DNA of 64,000 bases from Idiomarina xiamenensis 10-D-4 (lineage in GTDB: Bacteria > Pseudomonadota > Gammaproteobacteria > Enterobacterales > Alteromonadaceae), in the NCBI RefSeq assembly GCF_000299895.1, contig NZ_AMRG01000002.1, positions 186,001 through 250,000 on the forward strand, in the 5' to 3' direction. Position 1 is the stretch's first letter. Every line of letters starts with the position of its first letter. This document shows, in pieces, positions 55,497-64,000 of this stretch. The translations under genes were made by a program, and so were the position numbers. The notes beneath the pieces were generated by a model. That model was not told where the DNA came from and searched no databases. It saw only the letters and a list, made by a program, of their open reading frames with translations.

Positions 55497-55506
55497 CTGT
55501 CGACAG
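55497..55506. promoter_or_regulatory. prp operator A
   Basis: CTGTCGACAG, a perfect 10-bp palindrome around the core TGTCGACA. Its centre is 20 bp from site B. Confidence 0.75.
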
Positions 55507-55515
55507 GCCGTTGAT

Positions 55516-55527
55516 TGTGTCGACATA
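55516..55527. promoter_or_regulatory. prp operator B
   Basis: Core TGTCGACA (55518-55525), flanks degenerate. Its centre is 52 bp from site C, so all three sites lie about on one helical face. Confidence 0.65.
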
Positions 55528-55560
55528 TTAGGGGGTAAATCGACTTTTTTCAATCGTATC

Positions 55561-55585
55561 CGCCAGAATTGTCGACAATCTGGCG
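55561..55585. promoter_or_regulatory. prp operator C, extended palindrome
   Basis: ATTGTCGACAAT (55568-55579) is a perfect 12-bp palindrome. It is extended by CGCCAG on the left (55561-55566) and CTGGCG on the right (55580-55585), giving a near-perfect 25-bp dyad. It is the strongest of three TGTCGACA sites upstream of the GntR gene. Confidence 0.8.
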
Positions 55586-55633
55586 TGAAATTCTGTCAGT
55601 CTGGCTTTCCATTAGCGATCTCTGAGTTATTCA

Positions 55634-56110
55634 TCATTGTTTATCATTGTTATTCGATGATGCGCTCGCGTCGTCCTCAGCAATCACGTAAATGGCCAAT
55701 CCGCGCGCAACTTTGTCGCTGCCAGCAAATGCCTTGCCGATGTTTACGCCCAAGCCTAAGTTACCGCTAAAGCCGCCCGTACCTGCGCCGACATAAACCG
55801 AATCACCACGCTTTTCGTCGGTGCCTTGTAATAAAATACCGTTGGCACCCACCTTCGCGGCTTCTTCTTTGAGACGCTTAACAGCCGCTTCCAGCTTACT
55901 TTGATCACTGAAGCTAAAAGACGAATCGCTGCTGGCTTCTATCATCGCTATGGCTTCATAGTTAGCCGGTTTGTCGACGTAAATTTTAACTTGTTCAGCA
56001 GTGGTTGGTGGCCGTTTATCACCCACCATGACCGTCGACGTTGGCGACGAACAAGCTGTGACCACACCCAACAACATCGCAACCACCAGCCCTTTACGAT
56101 TAATGAACAT
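55634..56110 (-). CDS. Small lipoprotein of unknown function
   Basis: 158 aa. The signal MFINRKGLVVAMLLGVVTACSS has a lipobox (VVTAC). The ~135-residue mature domain contains VDKPANYEAIAMIEASSDSSFSF and ...EEAAKVGANGILLQGT, which look like the DUF4156/YbjQ-type small-domain lipoproteins that bind nothing known. A Gly-rich stretch (VGAGTGGFSGNLGLGVNIGKAF) precedes the end. GGAGG sits before the ATG at 56110. It is divergent from the chemotaxis gene across ~200 nt of AT-rich DNA. Confidence 0.75.
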   Translation of the reverse strand: MFINRKGLVVAMLLGVVTACSSPTSTVMVGDKRPPTTAEQVKIYVDKPANYEAIAMIEASSDSSFSFSDQSKLEAAVKRLKEEAAKVGANGILLQGTDEKRGDSVYVGAGTGGFSGNLGLGVNIGKAFAGSDKVARGLAIYVIAEDDASASSNNNDKQ

Positions 56111-56329
56111 CACAAGTACCTCCATCGATCATGTGTTTAATAGTCTGCGGTAAAACAGTGTATTACGCTATACGGTTTACTCAAGTTTACGTTATCAAGA
56201 AACAATACGTTGTTAAGGTCATACGGGATTATGAGAGGCTACAACAAGATATATTTTTATTACTGAATGTTGCAATCGTAAATAACTGAATCTACTTTTA
56301 ATTGAATGCTGATTAAAAAAACAAAACAT

Positions 56330-57637
56330 ATGTTTTTTCATAAGAAAAAAGACCAACAAGAAGAAAATAATATTGCAACAATTACAACTGACGGGAATTG
56401 CGATGTAATTAAAGCTATCAAAAAACATGTCGCGTATATTGAGTTTTCACCTGACGGCTTGATCCTTAGTGCAAATCAAAAATTTCTTGACGTCTTTGGT
56501 TATACAATTAAGGAAGTTCAACATAAACACCATCGTATGTTTTGTCCTAAAGCGATTGTCGAATCACCGCACTACACAGATTTTTGGCATCAGCTAAAAG
56601 CCGGACATGCTTATTCAGGAGAAGTAGAGCGAATCACAAAAGCAGGACAGAGATGTTGGCTAGAAGCATCGTACTTTCCGGTTTCAGATCAATCAGGGCA
56701 AATCGTTAAAGTTGTGAAGCTGGCTTCCGACACCAGTAAACATCACAACGATTTAACACAAAAAACAGCGCTCATCAGCGCGCTTAACCGCTCTATGGCT
56801 GTCATTGAATTTGCCCCTAACGGTACAATACTTTCTGCTAACCAAAATTTTCTAGATGTTACTGGCTACCAAGAGAGCGATATTATCGGTGAGCATCATC
56901 GAATATTTTGCTTCGATGACTTTTATAAAAAGAACCCTAATTTTTGGCAAAAACTGGCCAACGGGCAATTTTATACGGGTCGCTTTGAACGGAAACATCG
57001 CGACGGCCACCATATTTGGTTAGAAGCAACTTATAACCCCATCACCGATAGTCATGGTCAAGTAACTCGGGTCATTAAATTTGCAACCGATATCTCTCAG
57101 CGCGTGCAGGTTGTTAAAAATGTAACGCAAGAAGCCAGCAGCACTCTAAGTGTTATTTCTGCGCGCTCTCACGACTCGCAGGAAATGCTTGAAAAGTCGG
57201 TATTAGCCTCTGATGAACTTAATACCAAAGTTACAACTATTACTGCTGTTTCAGAAAAACTAAACGAACAGTCAGTCGATATTGTCGACATTGTGACAAC
57301 CATCAATGCCATCGCTAACCAAACCAATTTATTGGCTCTCAACGCGGCTATAGAAGCAGCACGAGCTGGTGAGTCAGGACGCGGTTTTGCAGTTGTCGCC
57401 GACGAAGTCCGTCAATTAGCCTCACGAACCACAGAAGCGACCGGTAGTATTGAAACTGTGGTGGGAGCCAATGCCGAGTTAATTAGGAGTATTAGTAGCA
57501 ACATGGCTGAAGTTGCTGATGCTGCCGCGCGAAGCCAAAACGAAGTTGGCGCGGTACATGATAGCTTTTCTAAATTGGATGAGGATTTGGCAGCTTTTAG
57601 TGACTTAATGCAACAATTGCGGCAAATCGTCGAATAA
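56330..57637 (+). CDS. Soluble PAS-PAS methyl-accepting chemotaxis protein
   Basis: 435 aa from the ATG at 56330 (MFFHKKK...), a common start for this class; the ATG at 56306 is possible. Two PAS domains are visible (residues ~25-140 and ~150-265; each has [32 protein letters not shown] and a [10 protein letters not shown]-type end). A short MA signalling domain follows with [38 protein letters not shown]. No TM helix or HAMP is seen, so it is a cytosolic redox/ligand sensor like Aer or McpB-type soluble transducers. The gene is clearly richer in A/T than its neighbours. Confidence 0.92.
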   Translation: MFFHKKKDQQEENNIATITTDGNCDVIKAIKKHVAYIEFSPDGLILSANQKFLDVFGYTIKEVQHKHHRMFCPKAIVESPHYTDFWHQLKAGHAYSGEVERITKAGQRCWLEASYFPVSDQSGQIVKVVKLASDTSKHHNDLTQKTALISALNRSMAVIEFAPNGTILSANQNFLDVTGYQESDIIGEHHRIFCFDDFYKKNPNFWQKLANGQFYTGRFERKHRDGHHIWLEATYNPITDSHGQVTRVIKFATDISQRVQVVKNVTQEASSTLSVISARSHDSQEMLEKSVLASDELNTKVTTITAVSEKLNEQSVDIVDIVTTINAIANQTNLLALNAAIEAARAGESGRGFAVVADEVRQLASRTTEATGSIETVVGANAELIRSISSNMAEVADAAARSQNEVGAVHDSFSKLDEDLAAFSDLMQQLRQIVE

Positions 57638-57640
57638 GCA

Positions 57641-57664
57641 AAAAAAGCCCCGCAAATGCGGGGC
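57641..57664 (-). terminator. Terminator of the RND efflux operon
   Basis: On the minus strand GCCCCGC-attt-GCGGGGC is followed by T6. The plus strand lacks a U tract (CAAGTCACT), so it mainly serves the minus-strand efflux operon. It also lies 3 nt past the chemotaxis gene stop and may stop its transcripts by hairpin alone. A second imperfect hairpin (CTCA..TGAG around 57672-57702) is next to it. Confidence 0.85.
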
Positions 57665-57730
57665 AAGTCACTACCTCATGGTTGGACAACCGTGCTTGAG
57701 GATACTCGATAAATTTATCGTAATAGCGCA

Positions 57731-59126
57731 TTAACGTACGACTATGGCACCAGCGAAGCTTTGATAAATATCGACCAAACGATTGAAGCTTTGCTGCTGT
57801 AATTGTGCTAATTGATTGCGAGTCGCCAACAATTCACGCTCACTGTCGAGCAAGGTCAAGAACTCGCCGCTACCCGCCTCATAACGCGCTTGTGCGATAT
57901 AAACCGCCTTACTATTTGCTTGCCATTGCATTTCAGTTTGCAAGTTCTGTTCGCGACTAAAGCGATAGCGCTGCAGTGACAATTGCATCTCTGCTAAAGC
58001 GTCAAAAACTGCCTGTTCAAAATCCGCTAACGCACCGGCTTGGCCGGCTTCGGTCGCCTGTAAACGTGCTTTTAAAGACGGATAGTCAGCAACTTGCCAA
58101 CTCAGTGTCGGCGCCAGTGACCAACTTTCAGTGGCGCTGGATAAGGTCAATCCCGGCGCCGATAAATAGCCCAAAAAGCCCGATAACGACAATTGCGGAT
58201 ACCAATCAGCCGTAGCCACCCCAACATCGGCGGGAGTGACGTTCGGCACTGGCAACATCGGGTCGGTAACGCAAGTAGTTGACCTCCGTCGTTAACGCCA
58301 ACGGTTGCGACAATTCTGGCAACGCCGCCTCGCCAGCAATTTCCAGCTGCGCTGGTGTTAATGCTAATAGCGCCGCTAAGGTCGCTTTGGCGGTGGCTAA
58401 TTGCGCTTGAAACACCGGCACCTGTGCTTGTACTTGATGTTGCTGAGCGTCGATTTGCGCTAACTCCAAGTCGGATGCCATGCCTACTTTGGCGCGAGCA
58501 GCAATGATGTCTTCGCTTTGCTGCAAGTTATCCAGATTTTGCTGCGCCACTTGTAAGCGTATTTGCGCACCGCGATAATCGCCATAACTTCTCGCCACCT
58601 GTGCAATCAGCGATAGCTGCGCCTCGCGCCAAAGAAACTCGGCACGTTCAGCATTGGCTTGGGCCGCTTCGCTAGCGCGCTGTAAACGACCAAACAAATC
58701 CAAATCCCAGCTCAAGCCCAAGCCATTACGATAACCGCGACTAATGACCTCATCGTCGGCTGGCGCTAAGCTCTCATTTTGGCTGACTTGATAACCGCTT
58801 TGCAGTGCGCCACTGGGCAATTGTTCGGCATCTTGTTCACGCAGCATCGCATAAGCTCGTGTGACATTGGCACGAGCGCTGCGTAGCTGACGATTTTGCT
58901 CAAGCGCACGCTGAATGAATTGTTGCAACTGCGGATCGTCAAACGCCTGCCACCAATCCAACAAGTTAGCATGCACCTGATAATGCTCGCTCACACTCAC
59001 CTCGCCGACATGAGTGGGTGCCTGATAATCAGGCCCTACCACACATCCGCTCAGCATTGCCGCCAAAGACAGCCCGGCAAGCGGTGTTAAATAACGTTTT
59101 TCGAGCCATCCATTAAGCATCATCAC
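57731..59126 (-). pseudogene. Frameshifted NodT/OprM-type outer-membrane efflux lipoprotein
   Basis: The N-terminal 306-residue frame (59126-58206) has a lipobox (LAAMLSGC), CVVGPDYQAP and the OEP repeat. It reads up to NYLRYRPDVASAER and then diverges into HSRRCWGGYG and stops. The next frame (58258-57731) continues with DVGVATADWYPQLSLSGFLGYL to the natural end. Family members have seven residues (21 nt) between AER/AEH and [DS][VI]GVA; here only 10 nt remain, so about 11 nt appear deleted near 58238-58247. The missing residues argue against a single-base sequencing error. Start overlaps the RND gene by 14 nt (ATG repeats at 59126/59123/59120). The channel for this pump is therefore probably non-functional. 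Confidence 0.88.
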
Positions 59127-62100
59127 GCTCCTTTTGATTGTCGTTGCGACGCGCCATGGCGTAATAAAATAATGGCGTCAGTAGCAATCCAAAAATGGTC
59201 ACACCGATCATCCCTGAAAACACCGCTACGCCCATGGCTTGACGCATTTCAGCGCCAGCGCCGCTGGAAAACACCATCGGAACAACCCCCATAATGAATG
59301 CAATTGAGGTCATCAGAATGGGTCGTAAACGTAGTCGCGCTGCTTCTAAAATGGCTTGCATGCGATCACGTCCTTGCGCCTGCAGTTCTTTAGCGAACTC
59401 AACGATCAAGATAGCGTTTTTAGTGGCAAGCCCGACTAAAACAATCAAACCAATTTGGGTAAATACGTTGTTATCACTACCGGCTAACAACACCCCACTT
59501 AACGCCGACAGCAACGTCATCGGAATGATCAAGATAATGGCTAATGGTAAGCTCAAGCTCTCGTATTGCGCCGCCAGCACCATGAACACCAACAAGATCA
59601 CCAGCGGATAAATATACAGGCCAGCATTACCCGCCAAAATCTGCTGATAAGTCAACTCGGTCCACTCGTAACTCATGCCGTTTGGCAAGGTGTCGGCTAA
59701 AATCGCTTCAATCGCGGCTTTTGCTTCTCCTGAGCTAAAACCTGCGGCGGCACCACCATTAATTTCGGCAGTAATAAAGCCGTTGTAATGCATGACGCGA
59801 TCAGGGCCAGCGCTATCTTGCACATTCAGGAAGCTGCCTAATGGCACCATTTGCCCCTGCTGATTAGGCACTTTTAACTGACGAATTTGTGCCGCATTTT
59901 GACGAAATGCCTCGTCAGCTTGCACGTTCACCTGATAAGTGCGGCCAAACTGATTAAAGTCATTCACATAAATCGAACCTAAGTAAGCCTGCAGGGTTTG
60001 AAAAATGGTATCGATAGCAACGCCCTGCTGTTTTGCTTTAGCGCGATCGATGGCCACATCTAACTGCGGTACATTGACCTCGTAACTGGAAAAGACGCCA
60101 GCGAGCTCGGGTGTCGCCCAGGCTTTCTGTATCACTTCGCGAGTCACTTGATACAAACTGTCATAACCTAATCCGGCACGATCTTGAATTTGTAAACGGA
60201 ATCCACCAATGGTCCCCAAGCCCTGCACCGGCGGCGGTGGGAAAATCGCGATATAAGCATCGTTAATGCCTGCAAACTGTTGATTCAACGCCGCTGCGAT
60301 GGCGTTAGCCGATAACGCCTCGGACTGCCGTTGTTCAAAGTCGTCTAGACCGACGAATACGATGCCGCTATTGGGGCTGTTGGTAAAACCATTGATACTT
60401 AACCCCGGAAACGCAATCGAGTTAGCGACTCCCGGATAGTCCAACGCCAAACTCGACATTTGCCGAATGACCTCATCGGTACGCGTCAGTGAAGCACCAT
60501 TGGGTAACTGAGCAAACGCCACCAGATATTGTTTATCCTGTCCCGGCACATAGCCGGTCGGTGTGGTTGCGAACTGTACCCCGGTTAATGTCAGTAAGCC
60601 GACATAGAGCACGGCGACAATGGCACCGTAACGGATGACCTTTTTCACAACGACGCGATAGCCCACCGACATACGCTCAAAAAATCGGTTAAATGGCTGA
60701 AATAACCAGCGCCCAAACAACTTATCTAATAATCGTGTTAAACCATCTTTGTTGGCGCCACGAGGCTTGAGTAACAACGCCGACAAGGCCGGGCTAAGCG
60801 TTAACGAGTTGATCGCCGAAATAAAGGTCGAAATGGTGATAGTCAACGCAAATTGTTTATAAAACTGTCCAGTTAACCCTGACATAAACGCCGTCGGAAT
60901 AAACACCGCAGCCAATACCAAAGTGGTCGCAACGATGGGACCGGTGACTTCTTTCATCGCCTGCTGGGTCGCTGCCAGTGGCGATAACCCCTCCTCGATG
61001 TTGCGCTCGACGTTCTCAACCACCACGATGGCATCGTCAACCACAATACCGATGGCGAGTACTAAACCAAATAGCGATAAAGCGTTTAAAGAAAAACCCA
61101 GTAAATGCATGAAAGCAAAGGTACCGACCAAAGATACCGGCACCGCCACTAACGGGATGATCGAGGCGCGCCAGGTTTGTAAGAACAGCACCACCACCAG
61201 CACCACCAGCAATACCGCTTCTAACAGTGTTTGCACCACCGCTTTAATCGAACCACGCACGAACACCGTAGGGTCGTATACGATATCGTAAGCTAATCCC
61301 TCGGGGAACGCCGCCGACAGCTCTTGCATACGGCTGCGAACGTCATCAGAAATCTGAATCGCGTTGGAGCCCGACGCTTGGAAAATCGGAATCGCTACCG
61401 CCTCTTTATTATTTAACAGCGATCGTAGCGCATAGCTTGACGCGCCCAGTTCGACTCGCGCCACATCGCGCAAATGACTGATCTCACCGTCGTCGCCAAC
61501 AGCAATAATGATGTCTTCAAATTCACTGACATCGGTTAACCGCCCTTTGACATTGATCAGCAACTGAAAGTCGGCGTCGCCGGTGGGCTGTGCCCCCAAA
61601 CTACCGGCCGCCGCTTGCTGATTTTGCTCGCGAATAGCTCGCACAATATCAGCTGGAGACAGACCCAGTGCGGCAACTTTTTGCGGATCGAGCCAAATAC
61701 GCATGCTGTATTCACCGGCGCCAAATAACTGCACGTCTCCAACGCCATTGATACGCGCTAACTCATCCTTGATGTTCAACGCCGCATAATTAGATAAATA
61801 GAGCATATCGTAACGATCGTCGGGCGACGTTAAATGCACCACCATGGTCAGATCGGGCGAGGATTTCTCGGTCACCACGCCTAATCGCTGCACTTCTTCA
61901 GGTAACCGCGGCAAAGCACGATTAACACGGTTTTGCACTTGTGTTTGAGCACGATCAACGTCAGTACCGATGGCAAAAGTAATGGTTAACGTCATGCGGC
62001 CATCGGAGGTCGCTTGAGACGACATATACAACATATCTTCGACACCGTTGATTTCTTGTTCCAGCGGTGACGCCACGGTTTCACCAATCACCTTGGGGTT

Positions 62101-62259
62101 GGCACCCGGGTAATTGGCGGTCACCACCACGGTCGGTGGTACGACTTCGGGATATTCGGTGATCGGCAGTTGCCAAACGGCAACCAAGCCGGTGATAAAA
62201 AACAGTAATGAAATCACCGACGCAAAGATTGGACGGCGAATAAAAAACTGCGAAAACAT
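59113..62259 (-). CDS. RND multidrug efflux permease (HAE1 family)
   Basis: 1048 aa, full AcrB/MexB/MexF-like length with 12 TM helices. The N-terminus MFSQFFIRRPIFASVISLLFFITGL is typical. The TM4 proton-relay Asp pair is in GIVVDDAIVVVENVERN. Two large periplasmic loops and the C-terminal TM bundle are intact. It couples proton influx to drug extrusion through a tripartite complex. The adaptor gene lies 9 nt upstream (stop 62269), and the channel gene overlaps downstream but is broken. Substrates are unknown. Confidence 0.95.
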   Translation of the reverse strand: MFSQFFIRRPIFASVISLLFFITGLVAVWQLPITEYPEVVPPTVVVTANYPGANPKVIGETVASPLEQEINGVEDMLYMSSQATSDGRMTLTITFAIGTDVDRAQTQVQNRVNRALPRLPEEVQRLGVVTEKSSPDLTMVVHLTSPDDRYDMLYLSNYAALNIKDELARINGVGDVQLFGAGEYSMRIWLDPQKVAALGLSPADIVRAIREQNQQAAAGSLGAQPTGDADFQLLINVKGRLTDVSEFEDIIIAVGDDGEISHLRDVARVELGASSYALRSLLNNKEAVAIPIFQASGSNAIQISDDVRSRMQELSAAFPEGLAYDIVYDPTVFVRGSIKAVVQTLLEAVLLVVLVVVLFLQTWRASIIPLVAVPVSLVGTFAFMHLLGFSLNALSLFGLVLAIGIVVDDAIVVVENVERNIEEGLSPLAATQQAMKEVTGPIVATTLVLAAVFIPTAFMSGLTGQFYKQFALTITISTFISAINSLTLSPALSALLLKPRGANKDGLTRLLDKLFGRWLFQPFNRFFERMSVGYRVVVKKVIRYGAIVAVLYVGLLTLTGVQFATTPTGYVPGQDKQYLVAFAQLPNGASLTRTDEVIRQMSSLALDYPGVANSIAFPGLSINGFTNSPNSGIVFVGLDDFEQRQSEALSANAIAAALNQQFAGINDAYIAIFPPPPVQGLGTIGGFRLQIQDRAGLGYDSLYQVTREVIQKAWATPELAGVFSSYEVNVPQLDVAIDRAKAKQQGVAIDTIFQTLQAYLGSIYVNDFNQFGRTYQVNVQADEAFRQNAAQIRQLKVPNQQGQMVPLGSFLNVQDSAGPDRVMHYNGFITAEINGGAAAGFSSGEAKAAIEAILADTLPNGMSYEWTELTYQQILAGNAGLYIYPLVILLVFMVLAAQYESLSLPLAIILIIPMTLLSALSGVLLAGSDNNVFTQIGLIVLVGLATKNAILIVEFAKELQAQGRDRMQAILEAARLRLRPILMTSIAFIMGVVPMVFSSGAGAEMRQAMGVAVFSGMIGVTIFGLLLTPLFYYAMARRNDNQKERDDA

Positions 62260-62268
62260 GAGCGCTCC

Positions 62269-63546
62269 TTAACCGCGTTTATCTTGACTAAGCAATTGCG
62301 CCGTCAGCTTGTCATGAGTCTGCTGTAAGCGTTGCTGAGCCTGACGTAAGGCTTTTATTTGTTGCTCCGAAGCCATTTGCACCGGCTGCGGTTGTACTTG
62401 CATATTCGGTTGCACGTGCTGCAGGCCGTTTAACACCACGCGATCGCCAGCACTCAAACCACTGCTAACAATACGTAACCCTTGTAACCGTTCGCCTAGC
62501 GTCACCGCGCGATATTGCACGTGATTGTCTTTATCGAGCACCAGCACGTACTTATTATTGAGATCGGTGGCTATGGCTTTTTCATCGATCAAAATACCAT
62601 CGTAACTGGCACTACCCGCCAACCTGACGCGCACAAACAGGCCGGGCAATAAGCTTTGTTCACTGTTATCAAACGTGGCTCGAATGCGAATGGTGCCGGT
62701 GCTTTGATTGATGCGGTTATCGACAAAGTCGATATAACCTTGGTGTTGGTAACGAGTTTCGTCAGCCAGCGCCATATACACGGGGTTACGTTGACTATCG
62801 CGGGTGCTGGGACGCTTGCCCTGCTGCGATAGTGCTAGGTACTTCAAGTAACTTTGTTCGTCCACGTCAAAATAAGCGTACATTTTGTCGGTCGAAACGA
62901 TGCTGGTTAGCGCGGTTTGTCCGGCGTTAACAAAATTACCTGCGGTGATTTGCGCATAGGATACGCGACCGCTAATGGGCGCACGCACATCGGTGAAGGC
63001 TAAATCCAATTGCGCCCGCTCTAACGCCGCCTTGAGCGCCGCCACCTGCGCTGACGCCTGTTGCTGCTGCGAGGCCCGGGTATCGAGTATCTCGGCAGAA
63101 ATGGCGCGTTGTTCACTGAGTTTTTGTGCGCGTTGCAAGTCATTATTAGCAAGTTGTAGTGCGTACTTAGCGCTATCTAACTCGGCGCTTAAGCGCGCTA
63201 CTTCGGCTAAGAATGGACGCGCATCGATTTGCAGCAAACGATCGCCCGCCTTCACCATCGCGCCTTCAGTAAAAAATACCTGTTCGATATAACCGGAAAC
63301 CCTTGGGGTTACGGTGACGGTCTGCGGTGCTTGTAGCCTTCCAGTAAACTCATCCCATTCGGTAATCGGCTCAGCAACCACTTGTGCAACACTCACCGTG
63401 GGCGCATTGGCAGCCGATTGCTGTTCAGTCTGTTGCGACTGTCCGCAAGCACTTAAGACTAACGCGGCGAGCACACCGACACTCCAATGTTTGACAGCCG
63501 AATACGGGTGACGACGCGACTTGTTATTCATAGTAAAGCTGTTCAT
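62269..63546 (-). CDS. RND efflux periplasmic adaptor lipoprotein
   Basis: 425 aa. A signal with lipobox LVLSAC (about residue 34) is followed by lipoyl/hairpin/beta-barrel domains in order (VTVTPRVSGYIEQVFFTEGAMVKAGD; helical hairpin rich in QQQ; FTDVRAPISGRVSYAQITAGNFV). It links the RND permease to an outer-membrane channel. I chose the ATG at 63546 (GAGGG 6 nt upstream). The promoter region upstream carries two operator-like palindromes. It starts the three-gene operon adaptor-permease-channel. Confidence 0.93.
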   Translation of the reverse strand: MNSFTMNNKSRRHPYSAVKHWSVGVLAALVLSACGQSQQTEQQSAANAPTVSVAQVVAEPITEWDEFTGRLQAPQTVTVTPRVSGYIEQVFFTEGAMVKAGDRLLQIDARPFLAEVARLSAELDSAKYALQLANNDLQRAQKLSEQRAISAEILDTRASQQQQASAQVAALKAALERAQLDLAFTDVRAPISGRVSYAQITAGNFVNAGQTALTSIVSTDKMYAYFDVDEQSYLKYLALSQQGKRPSTRDSQRNPVYMALADETRYQHQGYIDFVDNRINQSTGTIRIRATFDNSEQSLLPGLFVRVRLAGSASYDGILIDEKAIATDLNNKYVLVLDKDNHVQYRAVTLGERLQGLRIVSSGLSAGDRVVLNGLQHVQPNMQVQPQPVQMASEQQIKALRQAQQRLQQTHDKLTAQLLSQDKRG

Positions 63547-63590
63547 GGTATCCCTCGCTGATTCACAAAAAGCTGGTAACAATAATTTTG

Positions 63591-63602
63591 TACCACTTGG
63601 TA
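63591..63602. promoter_or_regulatory. Operator-like palindrome 1 of the efflux operon
   Basis: TACCACTTGGTA, 12 bp with TACC..GGTA arms, 45 nt before the adaptor ATG. Confidence 0.5.
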
Positions 63603-63652
63603 AATATCTGGTGTTACTATATAGCAGCAGTAAATGCTGTCAATTATTTTTA

Positions 63653-63664
63653 TACCGATCGGTA
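63653..63664. promoter_or_regulatory. Operator-like palindrome 2 of the efflux operon
   Basis: TACCGATCGGTA, a perfect 12-bp palindrome extended by TA/AA flanks, 62 bp from palindrome 1 centre-to-centre. Same TACC..GGTA arms. TetR/AcrR-type repressors bind such sites, but no such gene is in the window. Confidence 0.6.
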
Positions 63665-64000
63665 AAATTGATTAATCCGATTAAACTTTTCCATCTTCGC
63701 GTCGTCAAAGTACTGTCTACAAACGACAGGCAAAAAGTGCTGACTGACAGTATTTAAGAACGGCGACTGGACGACAGTTAGGTTTAATACAACGTTAGGA
63801 ACAACAGGCTGTACAGAATGCTCAGCCTTGACGGTAGTGAGAAGTATAAGCGTGGCAAGTGCGGTAATGCCTGCCAAAAACTGGTCAGCACTTGCCTAAT
63901 TCTATAAAGCTGCTGAGCTAAGCGATCTCAGCGGCTCGCTGGCTGTCAGTGCGTGATGCTGGACAGTCACGCTAACAGTGCTTACTATAGCAGCCGTCAG
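63665..64000. other. Gene-poor, hairpin-rich right edge
   Basis: This 336-nt stretch has no convincing gene. A weak minus-strand frame (63877-63650, 75 aa) starts LAGITALATLILLTTVKA (TTG start) and crosses palindrome 2. Inverted repeats are GGCAAGTGC (63854-63862) with GCACTTGCC (63888-63896), AGCTGCTGAG-9 nt-CTCAGCGGCT (63908-63936), and GCGTGA (63951-63956) with TCACGC (63967-63972). The second hairpin is followed on the minus strand by TTTATAG, so it may terminate a minus-strand gene to the right. Many ACTGT/ACAGT words recur. Confidence 0.45.
63908..63936 (-). terminator. Possible minus-strand terminator at the right edge
   Basis: A 10-bp stem (one G-U type mismatch) with a 9-nt loop, followed on the minus strand by TTTATAG. 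If real, it belongs to a gene or RNA whose body lies beyond position 64000. Confidence 0.4.

Noticed and set aside
57731-58258. C-terminal part of the outer-membrane channel as a separate gene
   Set aside because: Its start lies inside the RPD..AER motif region, and the residues continue the same OEP domain, so it is the tail of the frameshifted gene.
63650-63877. 75-aa minus-strand frame with leader-like N-terminus
   Set aside because: It has only a TTG start, no good ribosome-binding site, crosses an operator palindrome and shows no recognisable domain. Left as part of the edge region.

Overview
The window is a contiguous piece of a gammaproteobacterial chromosome, most likely a marine Alteromonadales-type organism. 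An Idiomarinaceae-like lineage would fit, but I cannot fix family or genus by eye. The evidence is the block ycbZ-fabA-rmf / uup-rlmKL / zapC-pyrD, which E. coli also keeps together. It is joined by DUF3466, DUF2835, DUF6279, NAD-glutamate dehydrogenase and the GntR-prpB-prpC-acnD-prpF cluster, a set typical of Alteromonadales. Base composition is moderate and even, except for a more AT-rich chemotaxis gene near 56.3 kb. I see no transposase, integrase, prophage gene or CRISPR array, so this is largely core genome with strong operon structure.

Layout. 0-7.5 kb: end of a Lon-like protease, fabA with a FabR-type operator, rmf, a DUF3466 secreted protein, then the overlapping set rlmKL-glutaredoxin-uup. 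7.7 kb: an initiator tRNA. 7.9-17.6 kb: zapC, pyrD, the giant NAD-glutamate dehydrogenase, DUF2835 and pepN. 17.7-20.6 kb: two sodium-coupled membrane proteins (NhaC and NSS). 20.7-24.9 kb: a tightly overlapping operon zinc-ribbon-yeaC-msrC-unknown-proQ-prc. 25-31.6 kb: alanine/glycine symporter, M14 peptidase, GAPDH, msrB and pyruvate kinase. 31.7-35.3 kb: a lipoprotein, a LytS/LytTR two-component system and a PilZ protein. 35.4-43.7 kb: M61 and M23 peptidases, a pterin synthase-like protein, divergent LysE/LysR, a CBS protein, and divergent BenE/XRE-cupin genes. 43.8-47.4 kb: an ABC-2 exporter divergent from its NarL-type two-component system. 47.4-48.8 kb: a second M14 peptidase and SOS-regulated yebG. 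48.9-55.6 kb: the complete methylcitrate (propionate) cluster with its GntR regulator and three operators. 55.6-57.6 kb: a lipoprotein and a soluble PAS-PAS chemotaxis transducer. 57.7-63.6 kb: an RND efflux operon whose outer-membrane channel gene is frameshifted.

Themes. Peptide and amino-acid catabolism is prominent (PepN, two M14 enzymes, M61, NAD-GDH, AGCS, NSS, LysE). Propionate from such catabolism would feed the methylcitrate cycle. Several divergent promoters carry clean palindromes that can be tied to neighbouring regulators: fabA/FabR, yebG/LexA, prp/GntR, benE/XRE-cupin, ABC/NarL and LysE/LysR. Two palindromes in front of the efflux operon have no regulator gene inside the window. 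The clearest anomaly is the outer-membrane channel gene, where about 11 nt appear to be missing from a conserved motif. I found no convincing new multi-gene defence or mobile system. The most novel material is small: an unknown acidic protein inside the proQ operon, a lumenal-size insertion in the AGCS symporter, several uncatalogued inverted repeats, and a structured, gene-poor right edge.
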